The notes under the pieces: generated by a model
What the model was told of the DNA's origin: nothing
Seen by the model: the letters and a program-made list of their open reading frames with translations, nothing else
The model's database searches: none
Made by a program: the position numbers and the translations under genes
Shown: positions 55,210 to 64,000 of the stretch, piece after piece
Layout of the letters: the number at the start of each line of letters is the position of its first letter
Position numbering within the stretch: the stretch's first letter is position 1
Assembly (NCBI RefSeq): GCF_019668465.1
Contig: NZ_AP024828.1
Coordinates: forward strand, 1,116,001-1,180,000
DNA: 64,000 nucleotides
From: Mycobacterium senriense
GTDB taxonomy: Bacteria; Actinomycetota; Actinomycetes; Mycobacteriales; Mycobacteriaceae
Direction: 5' to 3'

Positions 55210-57411
55210 ATGCCGATCGCAATAAATCCCGAGCATCAAGACCTGGCCGATTCCGTGCGGTCACTGGTGGCGCGAGTCGCGCCGTCCGAGACGCTGCATG
55301 CGGCCATGGAGACGCCCGTAGACAACCCTCCGCCGTACTGGCAGGCGGCAGCCGACCAGGGACTGCACGGTGTCCATCTCGCCGAATCCGTCGGCGGTCA
55401 GGGCTTCGGCATCCTCGAGTTGGCCATCGTGCTGGCCGAATTCGGTTACGGGGCGGTGCCGGGGCCGTTCGTGCCGTCGGCGATCGCCAGTGCCCTGATC
55501 TCCGCGCACGACCCGGACGCAAAAGTGCTCTCCGAACTGGCGTCGGGCGCCGAAATCGCCTCCTACGGCCTGAATTGCCGTGCGCTGACCGCAACCCGGC
55601 AGGGCGATTCGCTCGTGATCCGCGGCGAGGTTCGGGCGGTCCCCGCCGCGGCGCAGGCCACGCTGCTGGTGTTGCCGGTCGCGATCGACAGCGGTGAGGC
55701 GTGGGTGGTGCTGCGCGCCGACCAGCTCGAGATCGAGCCGGTGAAGAGCCTGGACCCGCTGCGCCCCATCGCCGATGTGCGGGCCAACGCCGTCGAGGTC
55801 GGCGAGGACGTCGTGCTGACGAACCTGAGCATGGCCACGGCGCACGCGGTGATGACCACGCTGTTGTCCGCCGAAGCCATCGGTGTGGCGCGCTGGGCGA
55901 CCGACACGGCCTCGCACTACGCCAAGATCCGTGAGCAGTTCGGCCGCCCGATCGGCCAGTTCCAGGCCATCAAGCACAAGTGCGCCGAGATGATCGCTGA
56001 CACCGAGCGGGCCACCGCGGCCGTGTGGGATGCCGCCCGCGCGATCGACGAGGCCCGCGAAAACGGTTGGGACACAGCCGGTTCACACGTCGACTTCGCG
56101 GCCGCCGTCGCGGCGACGCTGGCGCCGGCGGCCGCCCAGCGTTGCGCCCAGGATTGCATTCAGGTGCACGGCGGGATCGGCTTCACCTGGGAGCACGACA
56201 CCAACGTCTACTACCGCCGGGCGCTGATGCTGGCCGCCTCATTCGGCCGCAGTTCGGACTACCCCCAAAAGGTCGTCGACACCGCCACCACCACCGGCAT
56301 GCGGGCTGTGGACATCGACCTCGACCCCGACACCGAGAAGCTGCGGGCGGAGATCCGGGCCGAGGTTGCCGCGCTCAAAGAGATCGAGCGGGAGCAGCGC
56401 AAGGTCGCCATCGCCGAGGGCGGTTGGGTCCTGCCCTATCTCCCGAAGCCGTGGGGCCGGGGCGCCGGCCCGGTGGAGCAGATCATCATCGCCCAGGAAT
56501 TCGCCTCCGGGCGGGTCAAGCGGCCGCAGACCGGAATCGCGACGTGGATCGTCCCGTCGATCGTGGCGTTCGGGACCGAGGAGCAAAAGCAGCGGTTCCT
56601 GCCGCCGACCTTCCGCGGCGAGATGATCTGGTGCCAGCTGTTTTCCGAGCCGGGCGCCGGATCGGATCTGGCCGGCCTCACCACCAAGGCCACCCGGACC
56701 GACGGTGGCTGGCGCATCACCGGCCAGAAGATCTGGACCACCGCCGCGCAGTTCTCGCAGTGGGGGGCGCTGTTGGCCCGGACGGATCCCAGCGCCCCGA
56801 AACACGCCGGGATCACTTATTTCCTGTTGGACATGAAGAGCGAGGGCGTCGACGTCAAGCCGCTGCGCGAGCTCACCGGCAACGCGATGTTCAACACTGT
56901 CTACATCGACGACGTGTTCGTGCCCGACGCGTGCGTGCTCGGTGAGGTCAACCGGGGCTGGGAGGTCAGCCGCAACACCCTGACCGCCGAGCGGGTGTCG
57001 ATCGGCAGCAGCGAGGCGAACTTTCTGGCCACGCTGGCGCAGTTCGTCGAGTTCGTTCGTGATGGGCACTTCGATCAGATCGCCCAGCATCGGGCGGGTC
57101 AATTGATCGCCGAGGGCCACGCAGCCAAGGTGCTCAACCTGCGCTCGACGCTGTTGACGCTGGCCGGTGGGGACGCCATGCCGTCAGCGGCCATCTCCAA
57201 GTTGCTGTCCATGCGTACCGGCCAGGGTTACGCCGAATTCGCGGTCTCGTCGTTCGGCACCGACGCCGCTATCGGCGACCCAGACCAGCTACCCGGTAAA
57301 TGGGGCGAATACCTGTTGGCCAGCCGTGCCACCACCATTTACGGCGGCACCTCCGAGGTGCAGTTGAACATCATCGCCGAGCGGCTGCTGGGCCTGCCCC
57401 GCGACCCGTAG
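55210..57411 (+). CDS. fadE6: Double-domain acyl-CoA dehydrogenase FadE6
   Basis: A 733-residue protein made of two fused acyl-CoA dehydrogenase units (about residues 1-375 and 380-733), as in Rv0271c. Features: REQFGRPIGQFQAIKHK and HGGIGFTWEHDTNVYYRRA in unit 1; QLFSEPGAGSDLAGL, GQKIWTTAAQFSQWG and TTIYGGTSEVQLNIIAERLLG (FAD/CoA site) in unit 2. It oxidises acyl-CoA at C2-C3 with FAD. ATG at 55210 follows GGAAGGCGACCA. A bidirectional hairpin follows the stop. Confidence 0.9.
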   Translation: MPIAINPEHQDLADSVRSLVARVAPSETLHAAMETPVDNPPPYWQAAADQGLHGVHLAESVGGQGFGILELAIVLAEFGYGAVPGPFVPSAIASALISAHDPDAKVLSELASGAEIASYGLNCRALTATRQGDSLVIRGEVRAVPAAAQATLLVLPVAIDSGEAWVVLRADQLEIEPVKSLDPLRPIADVRANAVEVGEDVVLTNLSMATAHAVMTTLLSAEAIGVARWATDTASHYAKIREQFGRPIGQFQAIKHKCAEMIADTERATAAVWDAARAIDEARENGWDTAGSHVDFAAAVAATLAPAAAQRCAQDCIQVHGGIGFTWEHDTNVYYRRALMLAASFGRSSDYPQKVVDTATTTGMRAVDIDLDPDTEKLRAEIRAEVAALKEIEREQRKVAIAEGGWVLPYLPKPWGRGAGPVEQIIIAQEFASGRVKRPQTGIATWIVPSIVAFGTEEQKQRFLPPTFRGEMIWCQLFSEPGAGSDLAGLTTKATRTDGGWRITGQKIWTTAAQFSQWGALLARTDPSAPKHAGITYFLLDMKSEGVDVKPLRELTGNAMFNTVYIDDVFVPDACVLGEVNRGWEVSRNTLTAERVSIGSSEANFLATLAQFVEFVRDGHFDQIAQHRAGQLIAEGHAAKVLNLRSTLLTLAGGDAMPSAAISKLLSMRTGQGYAEFAVSSFGTDAAIGDPDQLPGKWGEYLLASRATTIYGGTSEVQLNIIAERLLGLPRDP

Positions 57412-57439
57412 AGCGTCGCGAAAAGGGCCCCGAACAGGG

Positions 57440-57472
57440 CCATGCCGACCTGACTAGGTCAGGTCGGCATGG
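57440..57472. terminator. Bidirectional hairpin after fadE6
   Basis: CCATGCCGACCTGA and TCAGGTCGGCATGG, perfect 14-base arms around a 5-base loop (57454-57458). It stands between two convergent genes and reads equally well on both strands. No T run, as usual in this genus. Confidence 0.8.
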
Positions 57473-57545
57473 GTCCCCCCATAACGCGGTCGGCCATCCC
57501 GGGGGTTGGCGTGTCGGCGATGGCCCTACCGCGCGGAGATGGTGA

Positions 57546-57842
57546 TCACCACCACCAGTTCCACCAGTGCTGGGGGCCCCAGTAGCCACCGCCACGGCCC
57601 CAGTTGCCGTGCCCCCAATTGCCATTTCCCCGACCATCATGGCCGCCCCATCCACGACCGCCGGGGCGATCGGGGATGAAGCCCGGTCCGCTGTGCGGCC
57701 CAGCACTGGCGAAACTCGTGGTGGCTGCGGGCGCAGGAGCGGCCTGGGCCGTGGGGGCGCTGCCGAAAAGCAGCGCGCCGGCCACAACCCCGGCACCTAG
57801 GACACCTGCGGCCCCGCCGGATAATGATCGCCCGAGGATCAT
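57546..57842 (-). CDS. Small exported Gly/Trp-rich protein
   Basis: A 98-residue protein. The signal peptide (about residues 1-34) ends in AQAAPA and is followed by a linker and a Gly/Asn/Trp/His-rich tail GNGNWGHGNWGRGGGYWG that ends HWWNWWW. The ATG at 57842 follows AAAGGAAAAC. Mature size is about 64 residues, too small for an enzyme; a wall-associated or surface-interacting role is only a guess. No family recognised. Confidence 0.65.
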   Translation of the reverse strand: MILGRSLSGGAAGVLGAGVVAGALLFGSAPTAQAAPAPAATTSFASAGPHSGPGFIPDRPGGRGWGGHDGRGNGNWGHGNWGRGGGYWGPQHWWNWWW

Positions 57843-58411
57843 CGAAGTTTTCCTTTCCAACCCCTTGCCACCGTTAGCAATAACGTTAGTTGGACATTTC
57901 TGGGCAAACAAGGGCAATTCGCTATTTGTCCATTGTGAATTGGCTAACAACGGTGTTGAATCCGACGAATAATCGGCGGCATTGCTAATGCGTATTTGCG
58001 CAATTCATTTCCCTTGCAGATACTGACACGAAGGCCCCAACCCGCTATTAGACGAGTAAATCGGCCATCTACTGATGTACTGTGCTACGGAGCGCGTACC
58101 TACTGAAGTCAGGCTTTCCGCATTAACGACTATTCTGACTTCCGGACTTTTCGTGAAAAATAAGCCAACGCATTGCATGTACCCGGAGGAAGGATTCCGA
58201 GCAAACAGCTACTTTTTATCTTTTGACGACACGATCTGCGGGGCGGGCCGCCGCGTCGCCACGCATCTGCGTTCCCGCCCGTGGGGTGGCCGGCCGGGAG
58301 GTGGGCGGGCCCGGCGACGCGACTTACGCTGGCGTCGGTGACAGAATCAGTATTGACACAACGGCACCGAGCGCTGATTTACTGATTGGCACTCACGGAG
58401 GAAGAACCGAA
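57843..58411. other. A+T-rich intergenic region
   Basis: A 569-base stretch with lower GC than nearly everything around it. It should contain the promoters of the Trp-rich gene and of the RHH gene. One inverted repeat, GAAGTCAG (58105-58112) and CTGACTTC (58135-58142), has an 8-base stem and 22-base loop. An 88-codon frame from 58075 has no good ribosome site or composition and I do not call it. Confidence 0.5.
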
Positions 58412-58777
58412 GTGAACTTCAACAGCAGCCACAGCGGACACAGCGCCGGAGCCTTTCGCGCCCCCAACTCGGCCCCCGGGCCTTCCGGAGACGCCGCCCC
58501 CACCGAGCGGCTCACCAGCCTCGGCCAGCAGGGTGCCCCGCGGATCGCCAGCCCGCCGGCGGCCGGCCCACAGGGACGCACGCAGCGGACACGCCGAACC
58601 GTCGACCTGTCGGCGGCCACTCACCGGGCCCTCGACATCTGGCAGCGCGAGGCCGCCGACCGGCTGGGAGTCGCCCGGGTGACCGGGCAAGAGGTCCTCA
58701 CCGCGCTCATCGACCAACTGCTGGTCGACCCCAAGCTGACGGCGCAGATCACCCGAGCCATCAAAGACCGCCGCTGA
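58412..58777 (+). CDS. Ribbon-helix-helix-like protein
   Basis: A 121-residue protein from a GTG that follows CGGAGGAAG. The first 65 residues are low-complexity Ser/Gly/Ala/Pro. The C-terminal part (about 68-121) resembles the CopG/Arc RHH fold: RRTVDLSAATHRALDIWQRE, then two helices ending LIDQLLVDPKLTAQITRAIK. Such proteins bind DNA as antitoxins or partition factors; no toxin gene or plasmid partition partner is adjacent. Preceded by the A+T-rich region. Confidence 0.55.
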   Translation: MNFNSSHSGHSAGAFRAPNSAPGPSGDAAPTERLTSLGQQGAPRIASPPAAGPQGRTQRTRRTVDLSAATHRALDIWQREAADRLGVARVTGQEVLTALIDQLLVDPKLTAQITRAIKDRR

Positions 58778-58812
58778 CCCCGCCCATCAGGGGGCTCGCC
58801 GGCCCGAATGGG

Positions 58813-60492
58813 CTAGTCGACGTCCATTTCGCGCAACTCGCGCTTGAGGATCTTGCCCGTGGGGTTGCGCGGCAGCTCGTCGAGGAAAACGACCTCACGC
58901 GGCACCTTGTACTTGGCCAACTGATCCTTCACGTGCTTCTTGAGGGTGTCCTCGTCGAGGTCGGCGCCGTCCTTCTTGACCACGAAGGCGCGCAGGCGGT
59001 GACCCCACTCCTTGTCTTCGACACCGATCGCCGTGGCCTCCACCACGTCGGGATGTCCGCTTAGGCAGTCCTCGACTTCCGCGGGGAAGACGTTCTCGCC
59101 GCCGGAGACGATCATCTCGTCGTCGCGGCCGCTGATGAAGAGCAGATTGTGCTCGTCGAAGTAGCCGACGTCGCCCGAGGACAACAGTCCGTCGATGATC
59201 TGCTTCTTGCCGCCGCCGGTGTAACCCTCGAACGGGAAAGCGTTTCCGACGAAGATGCGACCGACTTCGCCCTGCGGCAACTCCTTGCCATTTTCGTCGT
59301 AGATCTTGACCTTGACGCCTTTGACCACCGGTCCCGCCGTCGACGGGTTGTGCTTGAGGTGCTTGGGTTCGGCGATCGTGGCGAAGGCGATCTCCGTCGA
59401 GCCGTACATGTTGTAAATAACGTCGCCAAGCTCCTTGAGACCCCTCTCGGCCACATCGGCGTTCAACGCGGAGCCGGAGACGAACACGATTCGCAGGCAA
59501 GACAAATCGGGCTTCTCATCCATCTTTTCCAGGGCTTCCAGCATCCGGGACAACATCACCGGGACGACGACGATTGCGGTCGTCTTGTACTTCGCGATGT
59601 CCGTCAACACCACGTCGGGCTTGAACTTTCGGTGCAGCACCAACGTCGAGCCCAGGAACGCTCCTATGGTGGCGTGCAGAAATCCCAGCGCATGGAACAT
59701 CGGCGCGGGAAGCGCCGTCACCTCGCCGGCCTTGAACGGGACATGCGACAGGATGCCGCCGATCGGTGCGAGGGTCGGCGGGGTGCTGCGGTTCGCACCC
59801 TTCGGCGTGCCGGTGGTGCCGCTGGTCAGGATGATGATCGACGAATGCTTACCCGCCTTGGGTGCGGGCTTGCCGCTGCTGCGTTCCATCAGGTCGGCGA
59901 GTGTCTCGTCTTTGCTGCCCGACTTCTTATCCGAGTCGGGGTTGGTGCCCAGCGCCCGCAGCTTGCCCAGTGGCGGGTCGGCCTTGCTGACGTCCTCGCA
60001 ATATTCGTCGTCGTAGATGATCAGTTTGGCGTCCTCGCGCTCAGACACCTCTTTGATCTGCGGCCCGGAGAACGAGCTGTTCAACAGGATGATGCGAGCA
60101 CCGACTCGGGCGCACCCGAACTCGGCGATGGAAAACCAGCGGCTGTTGCGGGCCAGGATCGCGACACCGTCGCCGCCTTTGACGCCCTTGTCCAGCAGGG
60201 CGTGGGCAACCGCGTTGGCGGCGTCGTCGAGTTCCTTCCAGGTCAACTCGCCGTCATCGTCGATGATGGCCACTTTGTCCGGGGTGCGCCGGGCGTGCAT
60301 GGCCGGAAGCATGCCGATCTCGCCCCATTTGCGGATGTCGCTCACCATCGCGGCAAGGTTCTGGGGAGGCTCCAGCGGAAAGCCTCCGGCTTCGAGAATT
60401 TTGCGGACATAGTGCAGCTCGGCTAAGCCGCGCTCCGCATACTGCTGAACCTTGGAAACCGCCTGCCCGGGCAGGCCGATCAGATTAGGCAT
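58813..60492 (-). CDS. fadD2: Fatty-acid-CoA ligase FadD2
   Basis: A 559-residue acyl-CoA synthetase of the ANL superfamily, Rv0270-like. The AMP-binding motif is IILTSGTTGTPKGANR near residue 228, with YNMYGSTEIAFATIAEP (A5) near 365, GDVGYFDEHNLLFISGRDDEMI (A7-A8) near 445, and the C-terminal Lys region RNPTGKILKRELRE. It activates fatty acids to acyl-CoA via acyl-adenylate. It converges on the RHH gene and its start faces the polymerase gene. Confidence 0.92.
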   Translation of the reverse strand: MPNLIGLPGQAVSKVQQYAERGLAELHYVRKILEAGGFPLEPPQNLAAMVSDIRKWGEIGMLPAMHARRTPDKVAIIDDDGELTWKELDDAANAVAHALLDKGVKGGDGVAILARNSRWFSIAEFGCARVGARIILLNSSFSGPQIKEVSEREDAKLIIYDDEYCEDVSKADPPLGKLRALGTNPDSDKKSGSKDETLADLMERSSGKPAPKAGKHSSIIILTSGTTGTPKGANRSTPPTLAPIGGILSHVPFKAGEVTALPAPMFHALGFLHATIGAFLGSTLVLHRKFKPDVVLTDIAKYKTTAIVVVPVMLSRMLEALEKMDEKPDLSCLRIVFVSGSALNADVAERGLKELGDVIYNMYGSTEIAFATIAEPKHLKHNPSTAGPVVKGVKVKIYDENGKELPQGEVGRIFVGNAFPFEGYTGGGKKQIIDGLLSSGDVGYFDEHNLLFISGRDDEMIVSGGENVFPAEVEDCLSGHPDVVEATAIGVEDKEWGHRLRAFVVKKDGADLDEDTLKKHVKDQLAKYKVPREVVFLDELPRNPTGKILKRELREMDVD

Positions 60493-60550
60493 GGATCCAC
60501 CCTATGTGACGTCCGTCGCATTACCAGGGGTTAGTACCCATCCACTTACG

Positions 60551-61813
60551 ATGATGAACATGGGTCCGGTTTCGCTGGAAGTGGCCGGGCGCGAGGTCAC
60601 CATCACCCATCCCGACAAGGTCGTATTCGAAGCGCACCGCGGCTCGGGTCCGTACACCAAGCTCGACCTGGTCCGCTATTACCTGTCCGTCGCCGACGGG
60701 GCGCTGCGCGGCGTTGCGGGCCGACCGATGATCCTGAAGCGATTCGTCAAGGGCATCGCCGAGGAAGCCGTCTTCCAGAAACGCGCGCCCGCCAAGCGGC
60801 CGGACTATGTCGACGTTGCCGAACTGCATTACGCGCGAGGCACTTCCGCCGCCGAGGCGGTGATCCATGACGCCGCGGGCCTGGCCTGGGCGGTCAACCT
60901 GGGCTGCGTCGACCTGAACCCGCATCCGGTGCTGGCCGACGACCTCGATCACCCCGACGAGTTGCGGGTCGACCTCGATCCGATGCCCGGGGTCTCCTGG
61001 CGGGGCATCGTGGACGTCGCGCTGGTTGCGCGCGAGGTGCTCGAGGACTACGGCCTGACGGCGTGGCCGAAGACGTCGGGATCGCGCGGCTTTCACATCT
61101 ACGCCCGCATCGCGCCGCGCTGGGAGTTCCGCCAGGTGCGGCTGGCCGCGCAGACCGTGGCCCGCGAGGTCGAGCGGCGGGTGCCCGAGGCGGCGACCAG
61201 CCGCTGGTGGAAGGAAGAGCGCGAGGGGGTGTTCGTCGACTTCAACCAGAACGCGAAGGACCGCACCGTCGCATCGGCGTACTCCGTGCGTGCGACCCCC
61301 GATGCCCGGGTCTCGACGCCGCTGCACTGGGACGAGGTCGCCGGCTGCGACCCCGGGGTGTTCACCATCGACACCGTGCCCGCCCGATTTGCCGAGATCG
61401 GTGACCCCTGGGCGGGAATGGACGACGCCGTCGGCGAGCTCGACCGGCTGCTGGTGCTGGCCGAGGAGATGGGTCCACCCGAACGTGCGCCGAAAGGGTC
61501 GGGCAAGCGCGGCAAGGGCACCAGTGGCAGGCGGCAGTCCAAGATGCCGCTGATCGAGATCGCCCGCACCAAGACCAAGGACGAGGCGTTGGCCGCGCTG
61601 GACGTCTGGCGCGACCGCTATCCCGCGGTGGCCCGCCGGCTGGAGCCGGTCGACGTCCTGGTCGACGGGATGCGCGGGCCCAGTTCGATCTGGTACCGGA
61701 TCAGGATCAACCTGCAGCACGTTCCCGAAGACCAGCGGCCACCCCAGGAAGAGCTGATCGCCGACTACAGCCCCTGGGAGGGTTACGGCGGGAAGCAGAA
61801 GCCGTCGAGCTGA
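60551..61813 (+). CDS. LigD-like primase-polymerase PolD (Rv0269c-like)
   Basis: A 420-residue protein of the archaeo-eukaryotic primase family seen as the polymerase domain of LigD. The metal-binding D-x-D is in LRVDLDPMPGVSW near residue 138, SGSRGFHIYARI near 178 and VFVDFNQNAKDRTVASAYSVR near 230 are the other polymerase blocks. Such free-standing polymerases (PolD1-type in M. smegmatis) incorporate NTPs and take part in repair. ATGs at 60551, 60554 and 60560 are possible starts; I chose the first. Convergent with narK3, 11 bases apart. Confidence 0.82.
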   Translation: MMNMGPVSLEVAGREVTITHPDKVVFEAHRGSGPYTKLDLVRYYLSVADGALRGVAGRPMILKRFVKGIAEEAVFQKRAPAKRPDYVDVAELHYARGTSAAEAVIHDAAGLAWAVNLGCVDLNPHPVLADDLDHPDELRVDLDPMPGVSWRGIVDVALVAREVLEDYGLTAWPKTSGSRGFHIYARIAPRWEFRQVRLAAQTVAREVERRVPEAATSRWWKEEREGVFVDFNQNAKDRTVASAYSVRATPDARVSTPLHWDEVAGCDPGVFTIDTVPARFAEIGDPWAGMDDAVGELDRLLVLAEEMGPPERAPKGSGKRGKGTSGRRQSKMPLIEIARTKTKDEALAALDVWRDRYPAVARRLEPVDVLVDGMRGPSSIWYRIRINLQHVPEDQRPPQEELIADYSPWEGYGGKQKPSS

Positions 61814-61824
61814 CCTCCGGCCGC

Positions 61825-63216
61825 CTAGATCCCCACCCGCGTTATCGCGTTGTGCTTGCGCAGGTAGCAGTACCAAGTGACGGCGAGCAGGCCGAGGAAA
61901 AACGCGATGTAGAACCGCAGCGCGGGTTCGATGCTGCCGAACTCCGACTTCGACCACGCATAGGCCAGCGGAACCACGAACCCGCCGAACGCGCCCACCG
62001 CCGAGATGACGCCCAGTGCCCCGGCCGCCTGGCGGCGCATGGCGACCATGGTGTCGGGATCTCCCCCGGCCAGGTCGCCCTTGATCTTGAAGATCCGCGA
62101 AATCATCCGGTAGGTCGAGCCGTTGCCGATGCCGGTCGCGACGAACAGGAACATGAAGCTGGCGAAGAAGGCCGGCAGGTTCACCGCCGTCACCGACCAC
62201 AGCGCCGCCGCCGCCCCGATCGCCAGCATCACAAAGCTGGCGGCGGTGATGCGGGCGCCGCCGATCCGGTCGGCCAGCTTGCCGCCGAGGGGCCGGATGA
62301 CCGATCCGATGCCGGCGCCCAGGAAGGCCCACGCCAGGGCGATATCGCCGCGCCCGAAGACCGTCTTGAGCAGGGTCGGGAACGCGGCCGAGTAGCCGAT
62401 GAACGAGCCGAAGGTTCCGATGTACAGCAGCGACATGATCCAGGTGTCGGGGTGCCGCAGCGACTCCAGCACCGGCTTCACGTCGGCCTTCGCCTCGGTG
62501 AGGTTGTTCATGAACAGGAACGCGCAAATTGCGGCCACCACGGCCAGCGGCACGTAGAACAGTCCGGCGCGCGACAGCGCCATCCCGCCGCCGGCGATGA
62601 CGATGGGCGGAATGATCTTCTGCACCACCGCCACGCCGATGTTGCCGCCGGCTGCGTTCAGGCCCAGCGCCCAGCCCTTGTCTTTCTCCGGGTAGAAGAA
62701 CGAGATGTTGGCCATCGACGAGGCGAAGTTGCCGCCGCCGAAGCCGGCGGTCGCGGCGATCGCCACCAGGGCGCCGAACGGGAGGCCGGGATGGCTCACC
62801 GCCCACGCCAGCAGCAGGCACGGGATGAGCAGCAGCGCCGCGGAGATGGTCGTCCAGTTGCGGCCGCCGAACAGTGGCACGGCGAAGGTGTAGGGCAATC
62901 TCAGAAACGCCCCGACGCCACTGGGGACGGCGACCAGGCAGAGGGCCTGGCTGGCGGTCAGCGCCCACCCGGACGCGGCGGGGTGCCCGTGGGCCCCGGC
63001 CGTCATCTGCACGACCACGATGCTCCACAGCATCCACACGCTGAACCCGACGTGCTCGGCGAAGATCGAGAAGATCAGGTTCCGGCGAGCGATCGGCTTG
63101 CCGGTCGTCTCCCAGAATTCGGGGTCCTCGGGCCGCCAGTCATCGATCCAGTGCCGTCCCGTATGACGCTCACGCGGTGGCGCGGGCTGCGATACCGGGT
63201 TGATGGTCGTGGTCAT
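61825..63216 (-). CDS. narK3: Nitrate/nitrite transporter NarK3
   Basis: A 463-residue major facilitator with about twelve membrane segments and the nitrate/nitrite porter signatures GFGGGNFASSMANISFFYP and GLNAAGGNIGVA. Resembles Rv0261c (NarK3). ATG at 63216 follows CAGGAGTCCC; a longer open frame upstream lacks any membrane or family sequence. It may import nitrate or expel nitrite during low oxygen. The TetR gene at 63414 is divergent from it and might regulate it. Confidence 0.88.
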   Translation of the reverse strand: MTTTINPVSQPAPPRERHTGRHWIDDWRPEDPEFWETTGKPIARRNLIFSIFAEHVGFSVWMLWSIVVVQMTAGAHGHPAASGWALTASQALCLVAVPSGVGAFLRLPYTFAVPLFGGRNWTTISAALLLIPCLLLAWAVSHPGLPFGALVAIAATAGFGGGNFASSMANISFFYPEKDKGWALGLNAAGGNIGVAVVQKIIPPIVIAGGGMALSRAGLFYVPLAVVAAICAFLFMNNLTEAKADVKPVLESLRHPDTWIMSLLYIGTFGSFIGYSAAFPTLLKTVFGRGDIALAWAFLGAGIGSVIRPLGGKLADRIGGARITAASFVMLAIGAAAALWSVTAVNLPAFFASFMFLFVATGIGNGSTYRMISRIFKIKGDLAGGDPDTMVAMRRQAAGALGVISAVGAFGGFVVPLAYAWSKSEFGSIEPALRFYIAFFLGLLAVTWYCYLRKHNAITRVGI

Positions 63217-63413
63217 CTGGTGGGACTCCTGAGTTGGATGAGGGCGCGGGCAGTGACCACTCGACGCTAAAGACGCACTGTTACCGGACTGGGTGTGCAC
63301 AGTTACGCGGGCAATACGCAGAAATCGCAACGCCCCGGTCACGTTTGTCAGAACTCTGCAACGCAACGACGCAGCGAGACCACGGCGGGGCTGGATGCGC
63401 GACAATCGGCGCC

Positions 63414-63998
63414 ATGCAGGTGCCTGAGACTCCCCTGGGCCTACGGGAGCGCAAAAAGATCAAGACCCGCCGCGCCATCAGGCGCGAGGCGTTTCGCCTC
63501 ATCGAAGAGAACGGCTACGCCGCGACCACGGTCGAACAGATCGCCGAGGCGGCCGACGTGTCGCCGAGCACCTTCTTCCGCTATTTCGGATCCAAGGAAT
63601 CGCTGCTGCTCGCCGACGACCTGGACCCGCTGATCCTGGACGCGTTGAAGGCCCAGCCGCGCAGCCTGTCTCCGGCGCAGGCCTTCCGCCGGGCCTATCA
63701 GGCCGTCATCGACCAACTGCCCGACGACCAACTGGAGTTCGAGAGCACCCGGCAGCGCCTGATGTTCTCGATACCCGAGCTCAAGGCGGCGATGTACGAC
63801 GAGTACTACCGCACCGTCACGGTGGCGGCCGCGGCGATCGCGCACCGGATCGGCCGTGCCGCAGACGATTTCGAAGTCCGGGTGTACGCGGGGGCGTTGA
63901 CCGGTGCCATGATGGCCGCCTTCGACAGCGCACCCAAGACCGCCGACACCATCTTTCGCGCCCTGGACTTCATGGACGCCGGCATGCCGCTGGGCTGA
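63414..63998 (+). CDS. TetR-family transcriptional regulator
   Basis: A 194-residue TetR-type regulator. The HTH lies at about residues 30-52 (TVEQIAEAADVSPSTFFRYF). The start ATG at 63414 gives a normal family N-terminus (GLRERKKIKTRRAIRREAF). Divergent from narK3 across about 200 bases, which hold no gene. Ligand unknown. It ends two bases before the window edge. Confidence 0.87.
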   Translation: MQVPETPLGLRERKKIKTRRAIRREAFRLIEENGYAATTVEQIAEAADVSPSTFFRYFGSKESLLLADDLDPLILDALKAQPRSLSPAQAFRRAYQAVIDQLPDDQLEFESTRQRLMFSIPELKAAMYDEYYRTVTVAAAAIAHRIGRAADDFEVRVYAGALTGAMMAAFDSAPKTADTIFRALDFMDAGMPLG

Positions 63999-64000
63999 CC

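Noticed and set aside
58075-58341. An 88-codon frame in the A+T-rich region
   Set aside because: No ribosome site; composition changes to Arg/Gly-rich at its end where it enters another frame's sequence.
60521-63037. An 838-codon minus-strand open frame over polD and narK3
   Set aside because: It is out of frame with narK3 and antisense to polD; composition is that of a shadow frame.
1-64000. tRNA, rRNA, CRISPR arrays, riboswitches
   Set aside because: No cloverleaf with CCA-end pattern, no rRNA sequence and no regular spaced repeats were noticed; a covariance-model scan would be needed to exclude small RNAs.

Overview
The window is high-GC actinobacterial DNA and almost certainly comes from a slow-growing Mycobacterium. 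It carries a complete ESX-3 (type VII secretion) locus with PE/PPE genes, a mycobacterial fadE6/fadD2/polD/narK3 neighbourhood, IdeR- and Zur-like operators, and gene order that largely follows (inverted) the M. tuberculosis Rv0261c-Rv0315 region as I remember it. An extra zinc-starvation cassette next to ESX-3 recalls the M. avium complex, but species cannot be fixed by reading alone. Mtb locus names below are from memory, not from a search.

Layout. 1-16 kb: cell-envelope and housekeeping genes: the end of a membrane glycosyltransferase, a GH16 glucanase-like exported protein, a Gly-repeat PadR-like protein, an MDR oxidoreductase, a DUF3060 protein, two neighbouring proline-rich membrane proteins (one Hsp70-like) that each carry a one-base expansion in a C6 tract, a TetR/SnoaL pair, an L,D-transpeptidase-like protein, a PAP2 phosphatase, a BluB-like flavoprotein, a sulfatase, a Tam-like methyltransferase and an alpha/beta hydrolase. 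17.5-32.3 kb: the ESX-3 operon, minus strand, eccA3-eccB3-eccC3-PE5-PPE4-esxG-esxH-espG3-eccD3-mycP3-eccE3, mostly with 4-bp start/stop overlaps. Its promoter region holds two IdeR-box-like sites and a near-perfect Zur-like palindrome. 32.6-44.7 kb: a PPE gene, an Rv0281-like methyltransferase, then a zinc-scarcity cassette: a metal ABC transporter (SBP, ATPase, permease), zinc-independent ribosomal proteins L31, L28, L33, S14 and S18, a CobW-like protein, a Cys-rich protein, a YcgQ/YcgR-type pair, and a further PPE gene preceded by a 32-residue relic of a PE gene. Similar 19-bp palindromes stand before four of these transcription units. 44.7-51.6 kb: an MpaB/DUF2236 protein with a TetR, and a duplicated module of PapA-like plus WS/DGAT-like acyltransferases in which the second WS/DGAT copy is a deletion pseudogene. 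52-64 kb: a VOC protein, three-gene TetR/hydrolase/FadE6 row, a tiny Trp-rich exported protein, an RHH protein, FadD2, a LigD-like polymerase (PolD), NarK3 and a TetR.

How it fits together: ESX-3 exports EsxG-EsxH and PE5-PPE4 and serves iron (mycobactin) and zinc acquisition. Here the secretion system sits beside a large set of genes expected to respond to zinc shortage, so the 17-45 kb stretch reads as one metal-starvation region.

Most notable: MycP3 has Gly at the place of the catalytic serine and Asp at the place of the oxyanion-hole asparagine, which predicts a protease-dead mycosin; EsxH has Gln at one of the zinc-ligand positions (H70); the PE partner of the zinc-linked PPE has been cut down to 32 codons. 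No tRNA, rRNA, CRISPR array or transposase was seen.
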